64,000 nucleotides of DNA, taken from Gordonibacter sp. An230. Lineage in GTDB: Bacteria > Actinomycetota > Coriobacteriia > Coriobacteriales > Eggerthellaceae. The stretch covers positions 1-64,000 of the forward strand of contig NZ_NFJP01000016.1 in NCBI RefSeq assembly GCF_002159915.1. Direction: 5' to 3'. Below, one piece after another: positions 27,390 through 35,215 of this stretch (position 1 is its first letter; every line of letters begins with the position of its first letter). A model generated the notes under the pieces. It saw only the letters and a list, made by a program, of their open reading frames with translations. It was not told the origin of the DNA and made no database searches. Both the position numbers and the translations under genes were made by a program.

Positions 27390-28631
27390 ATGAAAGCTCA
27401 AGATTGCCCGAAGTTCGGCCCGTTGCAAGGGGTGAAGGTGGTGAACCTCGCCATGGCCATCGCGGGTCCGTTCGCCTGCAGCCTGCTGGCCGACCTGGGT
27501 GCGGAGGTCATCGGCGTGGAAAGCCCGCGCGGCCGCGACACCTCGCGTCCCACGAGCCAGGCGCTGCAAGGCTGGGGCACGCAGATGGAGCGGCGCAACA
27601 CGCGCTCGCTGTGCATGAACGTGAAGGACGGCGCCGGGCGCGAATGGTTCTTCGAACTGCTCAAGCAGGCCGATATCCTCGTCGACGGCTTCCGCGGGGG
27701 TCAGATGGCGAAGTGGGGCATGTCGGACGAAGCGCTGTGGGAGATCAACCCGAAGCTGACCATCGCGCATATCTCGGGCTTCGGCCAGACGGGCGACCCG
27801 GCGTACGTATCGCGCGCCTCGTTCGACGGCATCGGGCAAGCCTACGGGTGCTTCATGGAGATGAACGGCTATCCCGACCGGTTGCCGGTGCTCGCGTTTC
27901 CCCAGGTGTCGGACTATTATGCGGGCTTCATGGCCAGCATCGGCGCGCTGGCCGGCTACATCAACGCGCAGCGCACGGGCAAGGGCGACAGCGTGGACGT
28001 GGCCCAGTACGAGGCCATGCTGCGCTGCGAGGGCTTCTACGCGCTGAACTACCTGAACACGGGCGCGCTGCCCGTGCGCGAGGGGTCGCACAGCACGTCG
28101 AGCGCCGGCTACGGCACCTACATCTGCAAGGACGGCGTGCCAATTTATACGCTCATCCTCGGCCCCGGCGTGGTGCGCGCGGCGCTGCCCGTGTTCGGCC
28201 TGGAGTACGGCGGCGAGCTGTTCCCCGAGGGCGCGTCCGTTATCCCGTTCGGCAGCGAGGCGGGCATCGTGCTGGAAGAGGCCATGGAGGCGTTCTTCAA
28301 GCAGCACACCGCCGAGGAGGCCGAGCGCATCATGCTGGACGCGGGCGTGCCGTGCAGCCGCATCTACACGTTCGAGATGGCAGAGCGCGATCCCCACTAC
28401 ATCGCGCGTGAGAGCTTCACGCAGTGGCAGAGCTCGTACGATGACGGCGTGGTGCGCGGGGTGAACGTGGTGCCGCGGATGAAGAACAATCCTGGGCAGA
28501 TCTGGCGCGGCATGCCGCTCGTGGGCGCCGACAACGAGGACATCTTGGAGGAGCTGGGCGCCACGCCCGACGACATCGCCGCACTGTACGGCGACCAGCT
28601 GCTCAAGAAGGAGAACGGCCCCTTCGGGTAA
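27390..28631 (+). CDS. Family III CoA-transferase (CaiB/BaiF type), copy 2
   Basis: 413 residues. It shares the whole architecture of copy 1: an N-terminal Rossmann part with AGPFACSLLADLGAEVIGVE, HISGFGQTGDPAYVSRASFD (~125), and the putative catalytic Asp in VSDYYAG (~173). The C-terminus, with NNPGQIWRGMPLVGADNEDI, is closer to the third copy at 57935 than to copy 1. AAGGAGG is 6 nt before the ATG. Two transferases in one locus suggest different acyl substrates, or CoA recycling between substrate and product. Confidence 0.9.
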   Translation: MKAQDCPKFGPLQGVKVVNLAMAIAGPFACSLLADLGAEVIGVESPRGRDTSRPTSQALQGWGTQMERRNTRSLCMNVKDGAGREWFFELLKQADILVDGFRGGQMAKWGMSDEALWEINPKLTIAHISGFGQTGDPAYVSRASFDGIGQAYGCFMEMNGYPDRLPVLAFPQVSDYYAGFMASIGALAGYINAQRTGKGDSVDVAQYEAMLRCEGFYALNYLNTGALPVREGSHSTSSAGYGTYICKDGVPIYTLILGPGVVRAALPVFGLEYGGELFPEGASVIPFGSEAGIVLEEAMEAFFKQHTAEEAERIMLDAGVPCSRIYTFEMAERDPHYIARESFTQWQSSYDDGVVRGVNVVPRMKNNPGQIWRGMPLVGADNEDILEELGATPDDIAALYGDQLLKKENGPFG

Positions 28632-28636
28632 GCGCG

Positions 28637-28667
28637 ACGGGGGCGCGATGGCGGTCGCGCCCCCCGT
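28637..28667. terminator. Hairpin between convergent genes
   Basis: ACGGGGGCGCGA (28637-28648) pairs with TCGCGCCCCCCGT (28655-28667), with one bulged C and a 6-nt loop. It sits just after the CoA-transferase stop and abuts the stop of the minus-strand toxin gene. Confidence 0.65.
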
Positions 28668-29018
28668 TCAGGAAGCGAAGGCCCCGTCATTCTGGTTGCG
28701 CGGTCTGAACCGCGACAAAGGGTCGCGACCCTGGTCTTCGATGTAGTAGACGTACACCTCTTCGCGCTCGTCGGATACTTCGTAATAGATGCCGTAGTGC
28801 CCGGCGTAGGCGACCATCACAGGCTCCTCGGGTTTCGCTGCTTCGTACAGGGGATCGTAGGTGCGGCCAATACCGGGAACCGTGTCGAGGATGCAGAGAA
28901 CCCTGTCGATCCTCGTCCGGTCGGTCCTCGAAGCGATGTTCGTCATCGCTTCGAGGACGATGGGGGAGACGATCACCTCGTAGGTTGTCGGGTTATCTTC
29001 CTCTCGCGGCTCGTCCAT
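28668..29018 (-). CDS. RelE/ParE-type toxin of a type II toxin-antitoxin pair
   Basis: A 116-residue protein with the small alpha-plus-beta layout of the RelE/ParE superfamily: an N-terminal IVSPIVLEAMTNIASRTDR, then YDPLYEAAKPEEPVMVAYAG and the beta-strand YGIYYEVSDEREEVYVYYIE. RelE-type members cut mRNA on the ribosome and ParE-type members poison gyrase; which applies is unclear. The ATG overlaps the stop of the upstream antitoxin gene by 1 nt, the usual antitoxin-toxin coupling. It lies on the opposite strand to the surrounding metabolic cluster, so it is probably a passenger. Confidence 0.7.
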   Translation of the reverse strand: MDEPREEDNPTTYEVIVSPIVLEAMTNIASRTDRTRIDRVLCILDTVPGIGRTYDPLYEAAKPEEPVMVAYAGHYGIYYEVSDEREEVYVYYIEDQGRDPLSRFRPRNQNDGAFAS

Positions 29019-29236
29019 CAAAGACCCATCTTCTCGCGCACTTCGCGATAGGGCCTGCCGAGCACTTGCCGGATCTCGTCGCGGCCCTGCTTGATACCTT
29101 CCAACGTGCGCATTTCGCGCTTGTAGGCCAAATCGCGCAGCTCCATGGCCTCGTCGAACGCTTGGGCGTCCATGACAACGAGGTCCACCCCGCCGTTGCG
29201 CGTGATGTAGATAGGCTGGCGCGTCTTGCGGCACAA
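29018..29236 (-). pseudogene. Phd/YefM-family antitoxin lacking its N-terminus
   Basis: 72 residues, beginning in mid-domain: RQPIYITRNGGVDLVVMDAQ corresponds to the beta-hairpin that follows the DNA-binding N-terminal helix in Phd/YefM antitoxins. The ~20 residues normally before it (typically RPISDLRN...) are missing, and no other frame upstream supplies them. The C-terminal toxin-neutralising helix seems intact. The missing end lies where the sigma-54 promoter of the divergent MFS gene now sits, consistent with a deletion or replacement. The remaining Met could still start a short antitoxin without autorepression. Confidence 0.6.
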
Positions 29237-29281
29237 AGGGAATGCGGCAGGGCCTGTCCTTCACCTCGCCTCCATCCAACT

Positions 29282-29296
29282 TGGCACGGTATTTGC
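29282..29296 (+). promoter_or_regulatory. Sigma-54 promoter for MFS copy 2 and the fixCX operon
   Basis: TGGCACGGTATTTGC is an almost perfect -24/-12 sequence with GG-N10-GC spacing, ending 51 nt before the ATG at 29348. It differs at one base from the copy at 24492 across the first 15 positions. Confidence 0.85.
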
Positions 29297-29347
29297 TTCG
29301 TGTCTCTCATCGTAGTTTTCAGGGGTTCGAGACAAGGAGATGAGGAC

Positions 29348-30616
29348 ATGGGCACTGCTCGAACCAAAGGAACTGTGTGGGCGTGGCTCGTCGTGATCGG
29401 CTGCATCGGCTTCTACTCCATCCCGACGGGCGTCATCGGCAACACGTCGGGCATTTTCGTGGCTCCGGTGATGGATCAGTTCGGATGGACCCAAACCGAC
29501 ACCACCATGTATCGCACCATCCAGCCGCTCGTCGCGGCGGTGTGCGCGCCTATCGCCGGCAAGCTGATGGAGAGGTACAACCCGCGCTGGATCCTCGCGG
29601 CGGTGTCGGCGACGTTCGGCTTGGCGTCGTGGGCGAGCGCCTGGGCCACTGAACTGTGGCAGTGGAACCTCTACGGCGTGGTGTTCGGCGTGACTTCGGC
29701 GTTCTTCATGTATCTGGCGGCGCCCGTGCTCATCAACGCGTGGTTCAAAAAGGGCGCGGGCATGGCCGTCAGCATCACGGCGGCGGTGCTGTCCATCTTG
29801 GCAGCTGTTGCAAGCCCCATCGGGCAGGAGTTGATCAATCAGTTCGGATGGCAGACGGCCCGCGTCGCGCTCTCCCTCTTCACCACGGTGCTGTCGGTGG
29901 CGCTGACGGTGGCGTTCGTGCGCAAGAGCCCGTCGGCGATGGGCCTCATGCCGTTCGGCGCGAACGAGATGGACGCGTCCGACAGCAAGCTCGCTGCAGC
30001 CTCCGAGGCCGACGAGGGCGCCACGGTGGCCCAGGCCATCAAGTCGCCCGGCCTCTACCTGCTCATCCTCGTGGCGTGCATCTTCGTCATGTGCGCTGCG
30101 TTCTTCCAGCAGATTCCCGCGTTCTGCTCGCACGGAGCGCTCGGCGCGAGCGCGGGCGCTATGGCCGTGTCCATCATCATGGTGGGCGGCGTGGTGTTCA
30201 AGCTGGTGCTGGGCGCGCTCAACGACAAAATCGGCGTCAAGTGCACGGGCATCATCGCCGCGTCGTGCGGAGCCATCGGCATCCTGCTCGCTTACATCGC
30301 CGGCGAGAACGTGGCCCTGTTCTACGCGGGTATGGTCGTGTTCGGCGGCGGCTACGCGGGCCTTACGGTCATCGCCCCCATGCTGGCGCGCGCGGCCTTC
30401 GGCTCGCTCAACTACTCGCAGATCTACTCCTGGGTGTCCACGGGCATCTTCATCGCCACCGCCATCTCGTTTTTGGTGTACGGCACGATATACGACACGA
30501 CGGGCTCGTTCGACCTGTGCTTCATCCTGGTCATCGCTTTGTACGTGCTGGCCGTCGTCTTGGTTCCCATCACGCTTGCGCTGTCCCGGAAGTCGTGGAA
30601 GCGCAGCGGTCGGTAA
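29348..30616 (+). CDS. MFS carrier, OFA/monocarboxylate-type, copy 2
   Basis: 422 residues and 12 predicted membrane segments with a central loop at ~200-225. It is a clear paralogue of the carrier at 25994: compare IGCIGFYSIPTGVIGNTSGIF and APVMDQFGWTQTDTTMY with the corresponding first-helix sequence there. AAGGAG precedes the ATG by 8 nt. It heads a tightly packed run through fixC, fixX, the flavoprotein, hydratase, ligase and dehydrogenase, so it probably imports their substrate or exports the product. Confidence 0.88.
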   Translation: MGTARTKGTVWAWLVVIGCIGFYSIPTGVIGNTSGIFVAPVMDQFGWTQTDTTMYRTIQPLVAAVCAPIAGKLMERYNPRWILAAVSATFGLASWASAWATELWQWNLYGVVFGVTSAFFMYLAAPVLINAWFKKGAGMAVSITAAVLSILAAVASPIGQELINQFGWQTARVALSLFTTVLSVALTVAFVRKSPSAMGLMPFGANEMDASDSKLAAASEADEGATVAQAIKSPGLYLLILVACIFVMCAAFFQQIPAFCSHGALGASAGAMAVSIIMVGGVVFKLVLGALNDKIGVKCTGIIAASCGAIGILLAYIAGENVALFYAGMVVFGGGYAGLTVIAPMLARAAFGSLNYSQIYSWVSTGIFIATAISFLVYGTIYDTTGSFDLCFILVIALYVLAVVLVPITLALSRKSWKRSGR

Positions 30617-30650
30617 ATCGCGCAATCGAGAGAAAGAGGAGAACTACCCG

Positions 30651-31943
30651 GTGGACGAAGAAGTATTCGATGTTGTGATCGTCGGCGGCGGCCTGGCCGG
30701 CTGCGCGGCGGCGTACGCGTTGGCGAAGGCCGGCGTGGAGGTGGTCGTGGTGGAGCGCGGGGCGTTCAGCGGCTCCAAGAACATGACGGGCGGCCGTCTG
30801 TACGGCCACAGCCTTGAAAAGCTCATGCCGGGCTTTGCGGCGTCTGCTCCGGTGGAGCGGCTGATCACGCGAGAGCGCCTGTCGTTTCTCACCAACGACA
30901 GCGCCACCACGATGGACTTCGCGAGCACGTCCCTAGGCGCGCCGGCGTGCGCTTCGTACGCGGTGCTGCGCGCTCCGTTCGACCAGTGGCTGGCCGAGCA
31001 GGCGGAGAACGAGGGGGCGATGTTCGTCAATGAGATTCGCGTGGACGACCTTATCGTGCGCGACGGACGCGTGTGCGGCGTGCGTGCGGGCGAGGACGAC
31101 ATGGAGGCGAAGGTGGTGCTTTTGGCCGATGGCGCAGTGTCGCTTTTGGGCCAGAAGCTGGGCATGGTGTCGCCGCTCGACCCGCACGCCATGGCGGTGT
31201 CGGCCAAAGAGGTCATCCAGCTAGACGAGAAGACCGTGTCGGATCGGTTCGGCTGCGCGCCGGGCGAGGGCTGCGCCTGGCTGTTCGACGGGTCGTGCAC
31301 CGACGGGCATATCGGCGGCGGTTTTCTGTACACGAACCGCGACAGCATCTCGCTCGGCGTGGTCACCACCATCGGCGACATCGACCACAGCGACACTTCG
31401 GTGCCCGAGATGCTCAAGCGCTTGGAGCGCCATCCCGTGGTGGCTCCGCTCATCGAAGGCGGCACCCTGCGCGAGTACACGGGCCGCATGATCCTCGAGG
31501 GAGGCATCGCCGCCGTTCCCGAGCTTGTGCGCGACGGCGTGCTCATCGCGGGCGACGCCGCGGGCTTCGGGCTGAACACCGGCTACTGCGTGCGCGGCAT
31601 GGACTTCGCCATCGAGTCGGGGCGCTTGGCTGCCGAGGCCATCCTCAAGGCGCGCGAAGCCGACGACTACCGCGCCGCCAGTCTGGGCGTGTACCGCACG
31701 CTGCTCGATGAGAGCTTCGTGATGCGGGATCTGAAGTTCTATCGCGGCTTCCCCTCCTTCATGGAACAGACGAGGCGCATGTTCGCCGAGTATCCCGTCA
31801 TGTTGGAGGACCTGATGCTGGGCATGTTCCGCGTGGACGGCGCGCCGCCGAAGAAGCTGACGAAGAAGGCCCTGGCAGCAGCGAAAGGCGTGGGCCTCAT
31901 GACGCTGGCGAAGGATGCGCGAAAGGGGTTGAAGGCGCTGTGA
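30651..31943 (+). CDS. fixC: FixC-like FAD electron-transfer flavoprotein:quinone oxidoreductase, copy 1
   Basis: A 430-residue flavoprotein, the same length as E. coli FixC (~428). The FAD-binding GGGLAGCAAAYAL is near residue 10, the SKNMTGGRLYGHSLEKLMPG block (~42) is diagnostic of FixC, and DGVLIAGDAAGFGLNTGYC is at ~295. FixC passes electrons between the FixAB flavoprotein and the membrane quinone pool with FixX. Start GTG 30651 follows AAAGAGGAG. It is paired with fixX by a GTGA overlap. No fixAB genes lie in this cluster. Confidence 0.92.
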   Translation: MDEEVFDVVIVGGGLAGCAAAYALAKAGVEVVVVERGAFSGSKNMTGGRLYGHSLEKLMPGFAASAPVERLITRERLSFLTNDSATTMDFASTSLGAPACASYAVLRAPFDQWLAEQAENEGAMFVNEIRVDDLIVRDGRVCGVRAGEDDMEAKVVLLADGAVSLLGQKLGMVSPLDPHAMAVSAKEVIQLDEKTVSDRFGCAPGEGCAWLFDGSCTDGHIGGGFLYTNRDSISLGVVTTIGDIDHSDTSVPEMLKRLERHPVVAPLIEGGTLREYTGRMILEGGIAAVPELVRDGVLIAGDAAGFGLNTGYCVRGMDFAIESGRLAAEAILKAREADDYRAASLGVYRTLLDESFVMRDLKFYRGFPSFMEQTRRMFAEYPVMLEDLMLGMFRVDGAPPKKLTKKALAAAKGVGLMTLAKDARKGLKAL

Positions 31944-32227
31944 TCGAGCAGATGACGGTTGAGGAGAAGCTTGCCGCGGACAAGTTCCACGTGGACGAGG
32001 AGTGCGCCCATATCGAAGTGGACAAGGCGGCCAGCAAAAAAGACATCGAACGGTTGGCGAAGCTGTGTCCGGCCGGCCTGTACGTGATCGACGAGCAGGG
32101 GAGCTTGAGCTTCGACTACGCCGGATGCCTGGAGTGCGGCACGTGCCTCGTGGCCGCCAAGGGCACGGTGGTCACGTCGTGGAACTATCCGCGCGGCGGC
32201 ATGGGCGTGGAGTTTCGCCTGGGCTAG
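31940..32227 (+). CDS. fixX: FixX-like ferredoxin, copy 1
   Basis: A 95-residue iron-sulfur partner of FixC. It keeps the FixX signature: DKFHVDEECAHIEV, a first Cys in KLCPAGLYVI, and the cluster-binding FDYAGCLECGTCLVA, then NYPRGGMGVEFRLG at the C-terminus. GTG start overlaps the fixC stop. Confidence 0.92.
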   Translation: MIEQMTVEEKLAADKFHVDEECAHIEVDKAASKKDIERLAKLCPAGLYVIDEQGSLSFDYAGCLECGTCLVAAKGTVVTSWNYPRGGMGVEFRLG

Positions 32228-32252
32228 GAACACCGAGAGAGGATTTGAGGCT

Positions 32253-34349
32253 ATGAGCACGCAGTACCCCATCTTGGGATCGCCGTTGCGGGTGAACGGC
32301 GTCACCTTGAAGAACCGCATGATCACCACGTCCATGTCGCCGGGCGCGGGCTACGTGACGAAGGACAACCGCCCCACGCAGCGTTTGGCGAACTACCTGG
32401 AGGAGCGCGCCGAAGGGCAGACGGCCCTCATCATCCAAACCGTCTGCCCGTGGAAGCGCAACGAGGTCGACCCCGGCCACATCCACGAGCTGCCCAGCTG
32501 CTACGACGAAAGCTGCATTCCCGATTTGCAGCGCTATATGATCGAGCCGGTGCACAAGCATGGCGGCCTCATCTGCGCGCAGCCGTACTACGTGCATGAC
32601 TGGAAGCCCGACGCTGAAACACCGGAAGGCCCCTACGGCCCCTCCGACATCGCCATCCTCAAGTTCATGGGCGGCTTCCGCGCCATGACGCTCGAGCAGA
32701 TCGAGGCGTTCAAGCGGCAGTTCTTCAACGTGGCGCGCGTGTGCAAGGCGGCCGGGTTCGACGCCATCGAGGTCATGGCCGGCGTGGGCGGCATCCTGAG
32801 CCGCTTCATGGCGCGCGCCACCAACAACCGCACCGACGAATACGGCGGCAGCCTGGAGAACCGCGTGAAGCTGACGCTCGAGGTGATCCGCGGGGTGCGC
32901 GAAGCGGTGGGGCCGGAGTTCCCCATCGTGGTGCGCTGGTCGCCCGTCGACTTCATCAAGAGCCCTGCGGGCCCGGGCCTGTCCATGGAAGAGGCGCTGC
33001 GCATCGCGCCGATGCTGGAAGAGGCGGGATGCGACCTGCACGATCTGGCCGTGGGATGGCACGAGACGAGTGAGCCGCTCACCACGAAGGTCATCGAGGA
33101 CGGTCACTGGGCGTTCATCTCGCAGCAGATCAAGACCGTGGCGAAGAAGCCGGTGGCTCAGGGGTATCGCAACACCGACCCGCGCGTGATGGAGCGGAAC
33201 CTGCAGGACGGCAAGATGGACGTGGTGGCCGGGCTGCGCTACAGCATCGCCGACCCGGCGCTGCCCCGCAAGGTGATGGAGGACCGCACTCGCGACATGC
33301 GCCTGTGCATCGTGTGCTGCCGCTGCCTGGACGACGTGGTGAGCCAGGGCAAACCGCTCGACTATTGCGGCGTGAACCCGCGTTTGGGCGAGGAGCTCGA
33401 CCACGAGGCCTTCCCGAAAGCGGCGAAGCGCAAGAGGGTGATGGTGGTGGGTTCGGGGCCGGCTGGCATCAACGCGGCGCTGACGGCGGCGCAGCGCGGC
33501 CATGCCGTGGACCTGTACGAGGAGGGTCCGCGCCTCGGCGGATGCGTGAAGATGAGCAGCATATTCAGCCCCTATCACGAACGCTACCTGGATTACCTCC
33601 TCGCGCAGGTGAAGCAGCATCCCGAGATCACCGTGCACCTCAAGACGAAGGTCACGCCCGAGACGGTGCGGCAGGTCAAGCCCGACGCGGCCATCGTCGC
33701 GGTGGGCGGCAAGCCCGTGGGGCTGGACGTGCCGGGCGCCGACGGCAAGAACGTCGTGTCGTCGCACGATTTCCTCGAGATGATCAACGGCCATAAGCCT
33801 GCGGGGAAGAAAGGCGCGCTCAACAGCTTCATGTGGGGCGCGGGGTCGATGTTCCTCAAGCATTACTACACGCCGTCGTTCGCGCGCACGATGACCGAGA
33901 AATCGCCGTGGCCGATCGGGCGCAGCGTCGCCATCATCGGCGGCGGCCTGCCGGGCTGCGAGTTCGGCCACCTGTGCATGGAGACGGGCCGCACCACGAC
34001 AATCGTCGAGGAGCGCAAGAAGGTGGGCTTCGACGTGGGCGGTTCGGACCGTTTCGGGCTGATCAGCGGATTCAAAAAGGCCGAGAACGTCGAGCTGTAC
34101 CCGCTCACGCGCGTTGCGGCCATCACCGAGGAGGGCGTGAAGGCCGTGCAGACCACGCCGGAGGGCGACAGGGAACTGTTCATCCCCGCCAAGACCGTGG
34201 CCGTCACGCTGGGCCTTGCCGAGAACCACGATCTGGGCGAGGCGTTGAAGCCGCTCGTGAAAGAGGTGTACCTCGTGGGCGACTGCGAGACGCCGGGGCG
34301 CATCGCCGACGCGACCAAGATGGGCTATCGCGCGGCGTGCGCGCTGTAA
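32253..34349 (+). CDS. Old-yellow-enzyme / 2,4-dienoyl-CoA reductase-like iron-sulfur flavoprotein (BaiCD/BaiH type)
   Basis: A 698-residue two-part flavoenzyme. Residues 1-~345 are an FMN TIM barrel opening with LKNRMITTSMSPG, including the family segments ATNNRTDEYGGSLENRVKL and VVRWSPVDF. A cysteine group CIVCCRC...C (~351-371) should bind a 4Fe-4S cluster. After ~395 come FAD/NAD(P)H-binding folds (GSGPAGINAAL ~400; GGGLPGCEFG ~563). The family reduces enoyl or dienoyl acids or their CoA esters, and BaiCD/BaiH act on bile-acid intermediates. Here the adjacent CoA-transferases and ligase suggest a CoA-thioester substrate. Confidence 0.9.
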   Translation: MSTQYPILGSPLRVNGVTLKNRMITTSMSPGAGYVTKDNRPTQRLANYLEERAEGQTALIIQTVCPWKRNEVDPGHIHELPSCYDESCIPDLQRYMIEPVHKHGGLICAQPYYVHDWKPDAETPEGPYGPSDIAILKFMGGFRAMTLEQIEAFKRQFFNVARVCKAAGFDAIEVMAGVGGILSRFMARATNNRTDEYGGSLENRVKLTLEVIRGVREAVGPEFPIVVRWSPVDFIKSPAGPGLSMEEALRIAPMLEEAGCDLHDLAVGWHETSEPLTTKVIEDGHWAFISQQIKTVAKKPVAQGYRNTDPRVMERNLQDGKMDVVAGLRYSIADPALPRKVMEDRTRDMRLCIVCCRCLDDVVSQGKPLDYCGVNPRLGEELDHEAFPKAAKRKRVMVVGSGPAGINAALTAAQRGHAVDLYEEGPRLGGCVKMSSIFSPYHERYLDYLLAQVKQHPEITVHLKTKVTPETVRQVKPDAAIVAVGGKPVGLDVPGADGKNVVSSHDFLEMINGHKPAGKKGALNSFMWGAGSMFLKHYYTPSFARTMTEKSPWPIGRSVAIIGGGLPGCEFGHLCMETGRTTTIVEERKKVGFDVGGSDRFGLISGFKKAENVELYPLTRVAAITEEGVKAVQTTPEGDRELFIPAKTVAVTLGLAENHDLGEALKPLVKEVYLVGDCETPGRIADATKMGYRAACAL

Positions 34350-34368
34350 GAGAAGGGGAGGAAATGCG

Positions 34369-35190
34369 ATGGCAGATCAGCCTGTCGTTTTGAGCGAAGG
34401 CGGCGAGTTCGCCGAGGTCGAAGGGCCTTCGGCGCGCGACGTGGTGTACGCCGAGCGGCTCGAAGGCGGCATCGAGGTGGTGTTCCTCAACCAGCCGCAG
34501 AAGAAAAACGCCCTGTCGGCACCGATGATGGACAAGCTGAACGCCCTGTTGTCTCGGGCTGACGAAGACCCTGCGGTGCGCGTGGTGGTGCTGCGGGGCG
34601 CGGGCGAGAACTTCTCGAGCGGTGGAGACTTGAGCCAAGGTCCCGCAGCCGTACCCGGGCCGGAGGGCGCTCGCCTCACGCTGCGACGCTACCTGGGCGT
34701 GGTGCGCACGGTGCGCTCGATGGCCAAGCCGGTGATCGCCATGGTGGACGGGTACGCCGTGGGGGGCGCGTTCGCGCTGGCGCTCGCGTCCGACCTTGTG
34801 TGCGCCTCCGACCGTGCGCTGTTCGTGCCTGCGTTCTGCCAGATAGGCATCATGCCCGAGATGGGCATGTGCAAGTTCTTGCCGGAGTTGGTGGGCGCCC
34901 AGCGCGCCAAGGAGCTGCTGTTCTTCGGTGGGAAGGTATCTGCGCAGCGCCTGTGCGACTGGGGCCTCGTGAACCGCGTGTTCCCGGCGGCGGCGCTCGA
35001 GGAGGAGACGCTTTCGTTCGCGCGCGAGCTGGCCGCGATGCCCGACGCGTCCATCCAGATCACGAAGGGCCTCGTGAACGCGCTTGCCGACGGCAACTTG
35101 GAGGCGTGTCTGCAAGCGGAATCGACGGCATCGCCGTTTTGCACCACAACAGGGGCTTACGCTGCCGCCATGGAGCGGTTCGCCCGTTAG
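34369..35190 (+). CDS. Enoyl-CoA hydratase/isomerase (crotonase) family protein
   Basis: A 273-residue crotonase-fold protein with a ~25-residue N-terminal extension. The oxyanion-hole part is VVLRGAGENFSSGGDLSQG (~77), followed by GYAVGGAFALALASDLV (~125) and the active-site stretch FCQIGIMPEMG (~155), whose PE places a glutamate where hydratases use one. GAGGAAA precedes the ATG. In the cai locus the homologue CaiD hydrates or racemises the acyl-CoA, and a comparable hydration/dehydration step is inferred here. Confidence 0.88.
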   Translation: MADQPVVLSEGGEFAEVEGPSARDVVYAERLEGGIEVVFLNQPQKKNALSAPMMDKLNALLSRADEDPAVRVVVLRGAGENFSSGGDLSQGPAAVPGPEGARLTLRRYLGVVRTVRSMAKPVIAMVDGYAVGGAFALALASDLVCASDRALFVPAFCQIGIMPEMGMCKFLPELVGAQRAKELLFFGGKVSAQRLCDWGLVNRVFPAAALEEETLSFARELAAMPDASIQITKGLVNALADGNLEACLQAESTASPFCTTTGAYAAAMERFAR

Positions 35191-35215
35191 CGCCGAGGTT
35201 GCGAAGGGGGTTTGC

